Shown here: in pieces, positions 1 to 7,337 of the stretch
Layout of the letters: each line of letters begins with the position of its first letter
Numbering within the stretch: the first letter of the stretch is position 1
Notes under the pieces: model-generated
Told to the model about the DNA's origin: nothing
The model's database searches: none
Seen by the model: the letters and a program-made list of their open reading frames with translations, nothing else
Translations under genes and position numbers: made by a program
NCBI GenBank assembly: GCA_030587505.1
Contig: JAUQYY010000191.1
Coordinates: 1-17,226, forward strand
From: Candidatus Sigynarchaeota archaeon
GTDB taxonomy: Archaea > Asgardarchaeota > Jordarchaeia > Jordarchaeales > Jordarchaeaceae
Direction: 5' to 3'
Length of the DNA stretch: 17,226 nucleotides

Positions 1-282
1 TATTTGTAGTCCACCGAATGATGCGAAGTACGTGTACGTGTTTTCATTTTTTGTTTTTCGGTATACTTTTCCTTCTAGGGCTAGTTTGGTGTTTTTTGTT
101 TCTAGGGGTTTGTCGCTGATTTGGATGGAGATTTTGTCGTTTTCTTGTATGGGGACTAGTTCTTTTGGGAGTTCTAGTGTGATTTTGAGTTGATCTTTTT
201 CTGAAACTAGGTGGTATTTTGATATTTTTAGGTCGGTTGATTCTATTTTGGTGACGGATAGTTCGGATTTGATGTCTGCCAT
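1..282 (-). CDS. rpoG: DNA-directed RNA polymerase subunit Rpo8/RpoG-like, C-terminus cut by window edge
   Basis: A 94-codon open frame starts at ATG 282 and runs off the left edge. The start is well placed behind GAGGTG (about 7 bases upstream). The protein is strand-rich and hydrophilic, and its last visible part reads GKVYRKTKNENTYTYFASFG followed by GLQI. This has the shape of the Rpb8/Rpo8 signature, in which a GKVY-type strand leads to a final S-x-G-G-L-(Q/L) strand. Rpo8 is a small OB-fold subunit on the side of RNA polymerase, known from TACK and Asgard archaea and homologous to eukaryotic Rpb8. About 20 to 30 C-terminal residues would lie outside the window. The assignment rests on motif memory only; any small beta-barrel protein is the alternative. 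Confidence 0.6.
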   Translation of the reverse strand, partial: MADIKSELSVTKIESTDLKISKYHLVSEKDQLKITLELPKELVPIQENDKISIQISDKPLETKNTKLALEGKVYRKTKNENTYTYFASFGGLQI

Positions 283-360
283 CTTTGTAACACCTCTTGG
301 AAGAGCTTGTTTTTCGGGGGTATCACTTTTTCCTTTCACACACCTACATTGGTGGGGGGG

Positions 361-702
361 TTAGGTGGGTACGATGGTTACTCCTAGGATGCAGAGTATT
401 CCGCCGAGTATTATGGCTGCGGTCCACCAGTATAGGTAGTGTTTCCAAGCATCGGGACTATCTTTAACCAGTCTGCCTGTGCCCCAAGACACTACCCATA
501 GGTAGATGGCTATCAGGATTAGGGCGGAGGTTTCGGAATCTAAGTTGACATTATTTAAGAGCGCCATCGCTACTAGAATGGTTAGCAGGGTGGCCAGGGC
601 GCCCCATCCCGTCCATTCTAGGGTTGTTTCAAAGTATTTAAGGGCGAGTTTTTCGTCGAATTCTTGTTCCGCGTCTTCGGATTCTAACCTTCCTTTTGGC
701 AT
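361..702 (-). CDS. Small three-helix membrane protein, function unknown
   Basis: This 113-residue protein is not one I recognise. Its first 30 residues are charged and acidic (several E and D), so the N-terminus is probably cytoplasmic. Three hydrophobic segments follow, at about residues 32-51, 57-75 and 89-110, the last two rich in W and Y. No signal-peptide cleavage site, cysteine pair or catalytic motif is visible. The ATG start has a weak AAAAAGGG about 7 bases upstream and a possible TATA (CCTATAATC) near 738-746. The gene lies 78 bases upstream of the rpoG-like gene on the same strand, so the two could share a transcript. The stop codon is followed directly by a run of seven C on the coding strand. 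Confidence 0.7.
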   Translation of the reverse strand: MPKGRLESEDAEQEFDEKLALKYFETTLEWTGWGALATLLTILVAMALLNNVNLDSETSALILIAIYLWVVSWGTGRLVKDSPDAWKHYLYWWTAAIILGGILCILGVTIVPT

Positions 703-837
703 TTTTATTCCCTTTTTCTGATAAGGTTGGAGATAAGATTATAGGTGTACGGATGATTATTAATTTTTGTTTGCTAATTTCTTGGTTTGTTTGGCACTTG
801 TTTTCTTGTTCTATCAATCTTGTGAGGAATTAGGATA

Positions 838-2058
838 TTATATTATGATTTTTATATGGGTTCCTGTTAGTTTATCCACTTTTTGTTCAAGTTTTTGAAT
901 GTGGTTGTTTATTCGGTTTTTACTTTTTTGGTAGTCTGCTTCAACTCTGGAGATTGCGGTATTTATGTCTTCTTTTTTCTGGTTCAGTTCTTCTACGGCT
1001 GTTTCGAGGTGTTTTTGTTTTTGAGTTAGGCCCCTTTCTTTTATTCGCTTCTTGAGTGTGTCTCTTTCGGCGGCTAATTCTAGGTATTTTCTTTTTAGAG
1101 GGGGGAGAACATTTTCGTTGCAGATTCGGTTGATTTGTTCGATTGCTTTTTTGCGTCTGCTGCCTTTGAGGTCTAACTTTTGTTCGTTCAGAATTTCGTT
1201 TAACCGGGTTAGCAGGGATTTGATTTGGGAGCAATTGTCATCCTCAGAGAGGAAGGATGCTAGGGGGTCGTCGAGGTAGCGTCTTAGTGTGTGTCTATGC
1301 TCACCGCTAATGCGAACCACCTCGTCGCCTACTAGTTTGTCTAGTTTTCGGAAGGGTTTCTCAAGGGTACGGAGTTCCTTGAGTATGGCTTTTTCCACAA
1401 GTTGTAATTCTTTTTCTACGTCTGTGATGTTTCTTACAAGCGTTGCCTCTTTTAGTTCTTCTAATTCGCTGTGCTTCTCTCTCTTGGCTTCCTCAAACTC
1501 TTTAAGATTTTTGGATAGTTCTTTTTTCTGTTCTAGAAGATCATTTAAGATTTCTTGCTCAGCTCTTATCTCGTCAATTGTGTTGGAGATCGACTCGTAG
1601 TCTTTCATATTGGGATATTTTTTACCAAGTATTTTTTGCAGATCTTTAAACTCGTTGCCAAGTTTTTTTAGGTAGATGTCTATTTCGGCGACTTCTGATT
1701 TGTACCATGGCGCCATTTTAGGCACCCATCTTTGTCCGTATTCGCCGACGGATCTTAGAGTTCGTTCTAAATCGTTTTTTAAAATTTCTAAGTTACCGTA
1801 GGTTACTTCGTGGGGAACTGTAAAATTTTCAAACACGGAAAGGGATTTTTCTACGAAACGGTTAGCGGATTTTACAGCAAGTTCGCTCGCCCCCTTCTCC
1901 TCCTTGTCGCCCAAACGTTGAAAAGCGTCTTTTAGGTCGTTTACAAGTTGTTCGATTCTTCCACAGGTTTTTTGCCCGTCTCGTTTGAACGAGTCCAGCT
2001 TCTTCCCAAGCCTACTATCTAACCAGTCGAGTAGGTTTTCTAATTGCACCTCTTCCAT
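838..2058 (-). CDS. Long coiled-coil protein, function unknown
   Basis: The 406-residue product is dominated by E, K, L and Q. It contains two long heptad-like regions, about residues 140-230 and 325-400, which suggest antiparallel or dimeric coiled coils. A less regular N-terminal part (residues 1-130) has several aromatic residues. No Walker A/B motif, zinc hook CxxC or membrane segment is visible, so it is not a complete SMC, Rad50 or SbcC ATPase. The start at ATG 2058 is supported by GGAGG nine bases upstream (2067-2071), with an A/T-rich TATA candidate near 2104-2113. A structural or scaffolding role is possible, but nothing in the sequence shows one. Open frames on the opposite strand here are mirror images of the coiled-coil codons. 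Confidence 0.8.
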   Translation of the reverse strand: MEEVQLENLLDWLDSRLGKKLDSFKRDGQKTCGRIEQLVNDLKDAFQRLGDKEEKGASELAVKSANRFVEKSLSVFENFTVPHEVTYGNLEILKNDLERTLRSVGEYGQRWVPKMAPWYKSEVAEIDIYLKKLGNEFKDLQKILGKKYPNMKDYESISNTIDEIRAEQEILNDLLEQKKELSKNLKEFEEAKREKHSELEELKEATLVRNITDVEKELQLVEKAILKELRTLEKPFRKLDKLVGDEVVRISGEHRHTLRRYLDDPLASFLSEDDNCSQIKSLLTRLNEILNEQKLDLKGSRRKKAIEQINRICNENVLPPLKRKYLELAAERDTLKKRIKERGLTQKQKHLETAVEELNQKKEDINTAISRVEADYQKSKNRINNHIQKLEQKVDKLTGTHIKIII

Positions 2059-2437
2059 GAACGAAATCCTCCGGTTGTCAACGGTCCGAATAGTATTTTG
2101 GAGTGTTAATTTTATGAAACAAATATGCTGTGTTAAGAAAGGTGTGCGGTTGGCGATATTTGTTTTATAATTTTTAATTGGTTACGTTAATAGGATTAAT
2201 GTGCTCTTTATTTATCTTTTATTTTAGTTACACATCCCCTTAACTTTTACTGAGGATGCAGGAGAACAAATATAAAGAAGGAGAAGGAGATGGGTTTAGT
2301 CAGGACACACCCTTAAAAGAGTAAACTTGTTATTTTCGAGATCGTATGTTGGGAGCCATGGATTGTTATGAGAAAAGGGTAATAATTAAAAACAATTTTG
2401 GTAAGTAAAAAAGCAACTGATTTTTGGAGGATTGCGA
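2059..2437. promoter_or_regulatory. Divergent promoter region between the coiled-coil and oxidoreductase genes
   Basis: This 379-base stretch contains no gene I can support. It separates two divergently transcribed genes. Leftward, a TATA-like AAAATTAA near 2104-2113 precedes the coiled-coil gene. Rightward, TAATAATTAAAAAC near 2380-2393 is a plausible TATA for the oxidoreductase, about 45 bases before its ATG; another, AAATATAAAG, lies at about 2268-2277. A purine-rich stretch (about 2258-2290) is present but has no good coding reading. The few short ATG-started frames here are 8 to 20 codons long and look accidental. Confidence 0.5.
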
Positions 2438-3730
2438 ATGACATGGGATGTGGTTATTGTAGGCGGCGGAGTTGCTGGTTTGTCTGCGGGCGCCATTCTC
2501 GCAAAAGAAGGTTTTAAAACACTGCTTCTAGAGAAGCGATTGAGAGTTGGCGGCCGTGGTAATTCATTCGAATATAAGAAAGGCTACATCGTTGATTTCG
2601 GTATCCACGCGCTGCGACTAGCTGACGAAGGAGCCGCTGCAAAAGTGTTTGAACGAATAGGAGAAAAACTAGAGATCGTAGAACCAGAGGTACAGAAGTT
2701 GTATTACGGAGAGGAATGGATAGATTTACCCCTCTCGGTGAACAAACTTTCAACGACACCCATATTCACACAGGAAGACAGGGAGGAATTAGGACCAGCT
2801 CTTACCCAAATGTTAACAAACAAACCAGAAGAGTATTGGGATGTTCCAGTTAAGAAGTGGGCGGAAGAGAATGTGAAAAGTGAGAACCTCAAATGGTTCC
2901 TACAGGATATCCTAACCAAACTACTTCTGGTCGCCGCAGATATGGAAGTAACATCAACAGGAGAACTCTTCGATCTGGTTCAAATGTTTGTTAAAAGTGG
3001 GAAGGGAGCAGGATACGCCGTAGGAGGGTGGAAAACAATACTAGACAGATTAACGGAGATTATAGAATCAAACGGAGAGGTGAGAGTAGGCACTCGAGCG
3101 GAGAAAATTATCGTGGAAAACAACGAGGTTAAGGGAGTGGTGACAAGAGAAGAGAAAATAGAGGCAGACAGAGTCATAGCGGCGTTTCCAGTTCAGAATC
3201 TTTTTAGTCTAGTGGATGAGAGAAATTTCCCTCAAGAATTTGTTGAAAAAGCCAAGAACACTATTCCGAGTATGGGGATATCCATTGATTACGGGTTCTC
3301 CAAAAAGGTTTCCGACTTCCACACGTTTATGTGTGCTGACCCTTGGATGACCGCTGCGTTCACCTCAAATATGGATCCCAGCGTAGCTCCACAGGGAGAG
3401 CAGCTATTAACAGTCTTTTCGGTGCAGCCTCCAAGCGTGATAAGGAATTTGGAGACCGCAAAACAGGAGTTGCAAAGGATACAGAACACCATCTACAGAA
3501 TGTTTCCAGAAGCGAAGGGGAATATAAAGTGGATGAGACCGATGATACTTGATATTGTTGATGGCGCAGCTCTAACAGTGAACCAATCCAGAGATAAAAG
3601 AGCGGATGTTACAACAACAATAAAAGGACTGTATCTGAGCGGAGACACGTGTAACGGAGAAGGCGCGGGGGGCGACATCGCATTTAACTCTGCTAGGAGG
3701 TGCGCCGATATAATTCTAAAAGGGAGTTAA
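2438..3730 (+). CDS. FAD-dependent oxidoreductase, phytoene desaturase/carotenoid isomerase-like
   Basis: The 430-residue protein opens with a textbook dinucleotide-binding fold: residues 5-14 read VVIVGGGVAG, followed by the LLEKRLRVGGRG stretch in which the acidic residue binds the ADP-ribose of FAD. The C-terminus carries the second FAD signature, GLYLSGDTCNGEGAGGDIAF. This arrangement and length are those of the amine oxidase/phytoene desaturase superfamily, whose members desaturate, isomerise or reduce isoprenoid chains. The substrate cannot be read from the sequence; no carotenoid gene is nearby. I chose ATG 2438 because GGAGG at 2426-2430 lies seven bases upstream; the in-frame TTG at 2432 would be only one base from it. 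The gene is alone on its strand and converges with the gene ending at 3801. Confidence 0.85.
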   Translation: MTWDVVIVGGGVAGLSAGAILAKEGFKTLLLEKRLRVGGRGNSFEYKKGYIVDFGIHALRLADEGAAAKVFERIGEKLEIVEPEVQKLYYGEEWIDLPLSVNKLSTTPIFTQEDREELGPALTQMLTNKPEEYWDVPVKKWAEENVKSENLKWFLQDILTKLLLVAADMEVTSTGELFDLVQMFVKSGKGAGYAVGGWKTILDRLTEIIESNGEVRVGTRAEKIIVENNEVKGVVTREEKIEADRVIAAFPVQNLFSLVDERNFPQEFVEKAKNTIPSMGISIDYGFSKKVSDFHTFMCADPWMTAAFTSNMDPSVAPQGEQLLTVFSVQPPSVIRNLETAKQELQRIQNTIYRMFPEAKGNIKWMRPMILDIVDGAALTVNQSRDKRADVTTTIKGLYLSGDTCNGEGAGGDIAFNSARRCADIILKGS

Positions 3731-3800
3731 GCATTATATAGGCGGGGGCCCTATTTCTTACCTAGACAGTCTAAAGGCGCGGTAACTTCCCTCAAATTAG

Positions 3801-4610
3801 TTATATACCCCCGTTTGATTTTCTCATTTTGCTGGCAAGTTTTGGGATTTTGTGCGGTTTAAATTCTTTAACCCAGACGTTATGGGATGAGTCAACATTA
3901 TCGTGGAGGAGTATGTAGTTAAGGTACCCTAGGTGCTGCCTTACACACAGCCTGATGGTGTTATCGGAGACGTTATCCGCGCCTTTCAGTGCAAATAATG
4001 TTTTCAGAACCTCCAAGGGGGATTTCCAGTAGTGCTCAAGGCAAACTGTTTTAACCTCATAATTAGAAGCGAGTTTTCGCTTAAGATTTTTTGCGGAGCC
4101 AGCGTGTATTGCAACAGATTTCTGATAGTTCATTCCTCTTTCTCGAATATTTTCCACTATCCGCTCTTCAAACAATTTTTCGATTTCTAGCTCTTCGCAA
4201 AGTACGGCGCGCCATTCGTTTACATCTATTTTTCCAGTTGCTCGCGATTTAAATTCGAGTAAGAGTAAGCGTTCGGTGAAGCCACTCAGCAGGGTATGAT
4301 GCTGAAGGGTCTCAAAACAATGAACATCAAAACTACGCTTACTCCTGATTACGGGTAACTTCTCAATAATGGGGCCTAGTTTATACCTCAAAGAGTTTGC
4401 GAAGGGTGCCGACAGTCCAGTTAAAGCCAAGTAATCATTCCAAAACTCTTCCTCATTCAAGATTCCCAAGCTGTAGAGGTTTAAACTTTCTCCCAGTTCC
4501 TCTGGAAGACCCAGAAAAATAGCGTCGAAGTCTAGAGTCTCCAGTAGAACACTAGCACGTTCGCTTGAGGATCTAAACCTGGAAGCTTGTATCAGGGTGA
4601 CACGTTTCAG
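3801..4610 (-). CDS. Uncharacterised protein, possibly TraB/TIKI-like, with apparent CTG start
   Basis: The first conventional start in this frame is TTG 4469 (222 residues), but the frame stays open and protein-like upstream to a TAA at 4614-4616. The extra 47 residues begin LKRVTLIQASRF and contain LETLDFDAIFLGLPEEL, a strand-helix-strand pattern expected of a true N-terminus. The only initiator-like codon there is CTG 4610, six bases behind GGGGGGTG. The 269-residue product resembles TraB/PrgY/TIKI proteins in outline: an opening strand, a helical middle, then FEERIVENIRERG and a strand SVAIHAGSAKNL. However, the GxxH metal-binding motifs of that family are not visible, so the link is weak. 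It could instead be a gene that lost its ATG. It is convergent with the oxidoreductase and lies in tandem behind the Sir2 gene. Confidence 0.55.
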   Translation of the reverse strand: MKRVTLIQASRFRSSSERASVLLETLDFDAIFLGLPEELGESLNLYSLGILNEEEFWNDYLALTGLSAPFANSLRYKLGPIIEKLPVIRSKRSFDVHCFETLQHHTLLSGFTERLLLLEFKSRATGKIDVNEWRAVLCEELEIEKLFEERIVENIRERGMNYQKSVAIHAGSAKNLKRKLASNYEVKTVCLEHYWKSPLEVLKTLFALKGADNVSDNTIRLCVRQHLGYLNYILLHDNVDSSHNVWVKEFKPHKIPKLASKMRKSNGGI

Positions 4611-4730
4611 AGGTTACACCCCCCAGCGCCTCTCGTAGGAGACCCACAGGGGGTAAACGGAATTGGATATTTTACCGGGTCTTTAGTTTCGGAGGGGCGC
4701 AGCCTTTTAAGTTAATAGGGGGGAGGGAGT

Positions 4731-5588
4731 TTAGACACCTAGCAGTTTTTCAACTTCTTTCACTATTTTTGAAAGTATCTCTCCTGCTTTTCCTTCTATT
4801 AGGTAATCGGAAATTATGCCGGTTAGTGGTGTTGGCTCGGCATTTATTTCTATAACTTTAGCGCCCCTTGTGTGGTCCACCACTTTACGCGAGGGGTAGA
4901 GTCCGAATAGGCCGGCGCGGTATCCGTCCCGCTCTTTAGCTATTCTCGGTAATTCTGCCGCGGGATAAACCACCGCCGAGGTTCCCACAACGAGCATGAG
5001 ATCGCAGATTCTTGCTTCTTCTAGAGACCTCTCCAGAGCGTATCGGGGGATTGGCTCCTCGAATAGAACCGCATCGGGTTTTAGTATACCCTTACATTTG
5101 TCGCATCTTGGGGGGAGCTCTCCGTTACTCGCTTTTTCCAACGCTAAATCGTGAGGAAATCGTTCTCCGCAAGAGATGCATACCACCCTGCGGAGGTTTC
5201 CATGGAACTCTATTACATCGGTGTTTCCAGCGGCCTGGTGTAAACCATCAACGTTCTGAGTAATAATGCATCTTAGTTTGCCTAGTTCCTCCAACCTTGC
5301 GAGTGCTAAGTGCGCCGGGTTAGGTTTAGGTTCGGCAGATAAGAACAATTCGCCTATTTCTAGGGACATTTTCCAGTAGTTTGCAGGGTCTTGCAGGAAC
5401 TTTGAGTAGGTGAAATCTTCGGGATTATACTTCGTCCACAGGCCGTCTTTGCCTCTGAAATCAGGGATTCCGCTCTCCGTGGATATGCCCGCTCCCGTCA
5501 GAGCAACAATTTTTTCTGAGGCGACAATATCCTTTGCGGCTCTTTTGATTTCTTCCTCAGTATACAATTCTCTCCGCTCCTTCAACAC
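4731..5588 (-). CDS. Sir2-family NAD-dependent protein deacylase (sirtuin)
   Basis: All sirtuin motifs are present in 285 residues: TGAGIS at 31-36 and GIPDFRG at 40-46 for NAD binding, TQNVDGLH at 110-117, catalytic histidine 129 in FHGN, zinc cysteines 137, 140, 162 and 165 (two CxxC pairs), and GTSAVVYPAAELP at 202-214. The enzyme removes acyl groups from lysine using NAD, releasing nicotinamide and O-acyl-ADP-ribose; in archaea the chromatin protein Alba is a known target. The usual FGE loop here reads LFEEPIP. Residues about 220-242 (DGYRAGLFGLYPSRK onward) look like an extra loop before the VIEINAEPT strand. The start is GTG 5588. A TATA-like AAATTATATTAT centred near 5612 lies 24 bases upstream and no Shine-Dalgarno is seen, so the mRNA is probably leaderless. 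Confidence 0.95.
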   Translation of the reverse strand: MLKERRELYTEEEIKRAAKDIVASEKIVALTGAGISTESGIPDFRGKDGLWTKYNPEDFTYSKFLQDPANYWKMSLEIGELFLSAEPKPNPAHLALARLEELGKLRCIITQNVDGLHQAAGNTDVIEFHGNLRRVVCISCGERFPHDLALEKASNGELPPRCDKCKGILKPDAVLFEEPIPRYALERSLEEARICDLMLVVGTSAVVYPAAELPRIAKERDGYRAGLFGLYPSRKVVDHTRGAKVIEINAEPTPLTGIISDYLIEGKAGEILSKIVKEVEKLLGV

Positions 5589-5605
5589 AAACTGGGACTT
5601 GCCTA

Positions 5606-5617
5606 ATAATATAATTT
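5606..5617 (-). promoter_or_regulatory. TATA element of the sirtuin gene
   Basis: On the minus strand this reads AAATTATATTAT. Its centre is 24 bases upstream of the GTG start, the distance at which archaeal transcription begins at or next to the start codon. The absence of a GGAGG-like site between it and the GTG supports a leaderless transcript. Confidence 0.55.
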
Positions 5618-5777
5618 ATCCTTTCTTAAAAATTTGACCGAGAAAGTCTCGCAGAGAATAAAATTCCAACCGGAAATGCAACAGGCAGTTCAACTATGAC
5701 CTTATTTGGGAGGGGATCATAGCTTTTGGAAGTTCTTGTAGAGCCGCGGAGATTTGAATAGTGTTCACGAAAGATTT

Positions 5778-5798
5778 AAATGATTTATCAAATCATTT
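5778..5798. repeat. Perfect 9-bp inverted repeat, operator candidate
   Basis: AAATGATTT and AAATCATTT form exact inverted arms with a 3-base spacer (ATC). It overlaps the end of a TATA-like ATTTAAAT. The size and symmetry fit the site of a dimeric helix-turn-helix regulator, though an A/T-rich palindrome can also arise by chance. Confidence 0.4.
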
Positions 5799-5829
5799 GT
5801 CAAAATACAGCCGGTGAAGAGAAACCATA

Positions 5830-5893
5830 GTAGCCAAACAGGGTAAAGACGGTGTGTAGGAGTAAATGATGCGCCACCAATGGTTTTGGCTAC
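5830..5893 (+). ncRNA. Candidate structured RNA element in the leader region
   Basis: GTAGCCAAA (5830-5838) and TTTGGCTAC (5885-5893) are exact reverse complements of nine bases, enclosing 46 bases. AACCAT just outside the left arm can pair with ATGGTT that overlaps the right arm, so two mutually exclusive foldings are possible, as in a switch. No box C/D, tRNA or known riboswitch core was recognised. Direction and function are unknown. Confidence 0.3.
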
Positions 5894-6041
5894 AGTAGTT
5901 CTGAGTTTCTGAAAATCTAAAAAAATCGGAAAAGTATATATGAATCATTAAAAGAGTCGATTTTAACTTATTGAAAGAGGCTAGCAAGACATTAAATCTA
6001 GGAGGATATGTTATCCGCTTAAGCTTGATGAGGCAACTGGA

Positions 6042-7337
6042 ATGTCGGCCAAAGCGAATAATGGAGAAGGTGACGGTTGTAAAATTTGTCTTGCCAGTCA
6101 ATCATTTTACCCTTATGTGGGGGGGGTTTCGTATTATCTCTACTACCTTTCTCAAGAATTTTTGAGAAGGAAGTGTGAAATTTACGAGGTACACTTGGGT
6201 AAACCCTCGATGCCTTCTGAAGAGCTGGTTGAAGGGGTGAAGGTTTACAGAGTAGGTGTAGGGCCTAAAAAGGAAGATTGGACACGCTACTCTTTGTTTA
6301 AGGAGAAGCTCTATGAGCAGATACATGGATTGAGAGCTGAGGGGGAATGGAGTAGGGAGGGATACGAGGAGTTTGTTAAATTTAACAAATCTGTGGCCTC
6401 AAAAATTATGCAACTCTGTTCGGAGGAAGAGATAGACATAGTTAATCCCCATGATTGGCAGCTCCATCTCACTCCAGACTACCTAGATTTTTCGGTCCCT
6501 GTGGTTTACACTTGGCATGTACCATTTACTGAAAAGATGGGAGAAGAATTGGGGAGACAGGCCGCCTCCAGGCTGAAGAAGTGTGATAAAGTAATTTTTT
6601 CAACTTACGAGTATCTAAACCACGCAAAATCGCTGGGGGTTCCCGAAGAGAAATTGGTTTGCATTCACCCGTTTGTCGAACCGAGTAGATTTAATCTTGA
6701 CGAAAGGGAAGGATACAATTTCAAGAAGGAGAAGGGAATCCCGTTAGACTCACGTATCGTCCTGTGCGTCGCAAGGATAGATCCGGTAAAAAGCCATGAG
6801 GATCTACTAAAAGCATTTGCCATAATTAAAAAGGAGTATCCGAATTCAAAACTCGTCTGTGTGGGGAACGGCTCTATGAGTGATGATGTTTTGGGAATCA
6901 GAGGACAGAGAAGGGCGAAAATTCAGAAGCTGGTTAAAGAATTAGATCTGGAGGGTGATGCGATCTTTCTCGGAAACGTTCCTCATAAGGATATTCCCAG
7001 AGCTTATAAAATGGCAGATGTTGTGGTTCTTCCTTCCAAAATGGAGGGTTTTGGATTATCGCTAACTGAGGCTATGGCTGCGGGGAAACCCGTCGTCGCA
7101 TATGATGTCGGAGGGGTGAGTACACAAATCGAGCACGGTTTCAACGGGTTCCTGACTGAAAAAGGAGATTTTACGGAATTGGCGGAAAAAATTTGCGAAC
7201 TGCTTGGGGATAGGGAGCTTAAGGGGATAATGGGGGAAAGAGCAAAGAAGATTGTTGAGGAACGGTTTAACGTGAGAAAAGCCGCAGAGAAGTATCTAAA
7301 CGTTTACCGGGAGGCCATCGACGGGAGGCGGAAATAG
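6042..7337 (+). CDS. GT-B glycosyltransferase, GT4-type
   Basis: The 431-residue protein has the two Rossmann domains of GT-B enzymes. The N-terminal acceptor domain has the glycine-rich loop YPYVGGVSYYL at residues 24-34. The C-terminal nucleotide-sugar domain starts near RIVLCVARIDPVKSHEDLL and contains the retaining-enzyme E-x7-E motif at E335 and E343 (EGFGLSLTE). These enzymes transfer a sugar from an NDP donor with retention of configuration; donor and acceptor are unknown. An insertion near GNGSMSDDVLGIRGQ recalls sucrose-phosphate/trehalose synthase relatives, but this is not decisive. The start at ATG 6042 has GAGG eight bases upstream. It is the first gene of a four-gene cluster and ends in TAGTG, sharing one base with the next start. 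Confidence 0.88.
   Translation: MSAKANNGEGDGCKICLASQSFYPYVGGVSYYLYYLSQEFLRRKCEIYEVHLGKPSMPSEELVEGVKVYRVGVGPKKEDWTRYSLFKEKLYEQIHGLRAEGEWSREGYEEFVKFNKSVASKIMQLCSEEEIDIVNPHDWQLHLTPDYLDFSVPVVYTWHVPFTEKMGEELGRQAASRLKKCDKVIFSTYEYLNHAKSLGVPEEKLVCIHPFVEPSRFNLDEREGYNFKKEKGIPLDSRIVLCVARIDPVKSHEDLLKAFAIIKKEYPNSKLVCVGNGSMSDDVLGIRGQRRAKIQKLVKELDLEGDAIFLGNVPHKDIPRAYKMADVVVLPSKMEGFGLSLTEAMAAGKPVVAYDVGGVSTQIEHGFNGFLTEKGDFTELAEKICELLGDRELKGIMGERAKKIVEERFNVRKAAEKYLNVYREAIDGRRK

Larger units (their letters stand above)
5589..6041 (+). promoter_or_regulatory. Long non-coding leader/promoter region of the glycosyltransferase cluster
   Basis: This 453-base region holds no gene I can support. The 102-codon minus-strand frame at 5793-6101 has no ribosome site or recognisable protein pattern. 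It does hold two TATA candidates: ATTTAAAT near 5774-5781 and a stronger AAGTATATATGA at about 5934-5945, which would start transcription near 5965-5970 and give a leader of about 75 bases. Three inverted repeats are present (5778-5798, 5830-5893 and 6004-6016). GAGG at 6030-6033 serves the ATG at 6042. Confidence 0.5.

Noticed and set aside
941..1600. Several open frames on both strands within the coiled-coil gene
   Set aside because: They are alternate-frame readings of low-complexity E/K/L codons, giving S/F-rich or R/T-rich products without plausible starts.
4731..5588. Sirtuin and ADP-ribosylglycohydrolase remnant as parts of a macrodomain/ADP-ribosylation defence system
   Set aside because: They are 8 kb apart, one is a fragment, the sirtuin is a standard zinc-binding deacylase, and no ADP-ribosyltransferase or macrodomain gene is present.
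5806..5910. Possible box C/D guide RNA
   Set aside because: ATGATG and CTGA sequences occur, but no RTGATGA box with correctly spaced C'/D' boxes can be drawn.
6008..6022. Four-codon upstream frame behind GGAGG in the leader
   Set aside because: Spacing of two bases between GGAGG and ATG is too short, and four codons ending in TAA cannot be supported as a gene.
5793..6101. 102-codon open frame on the minus strand in the leader of the glycosyltransferase cluster
   Set aside because: No ribosome site and no recognisable protein pattern; it overlaps the TATA and inverted repeats of the opposite strand and the start of the real gene.
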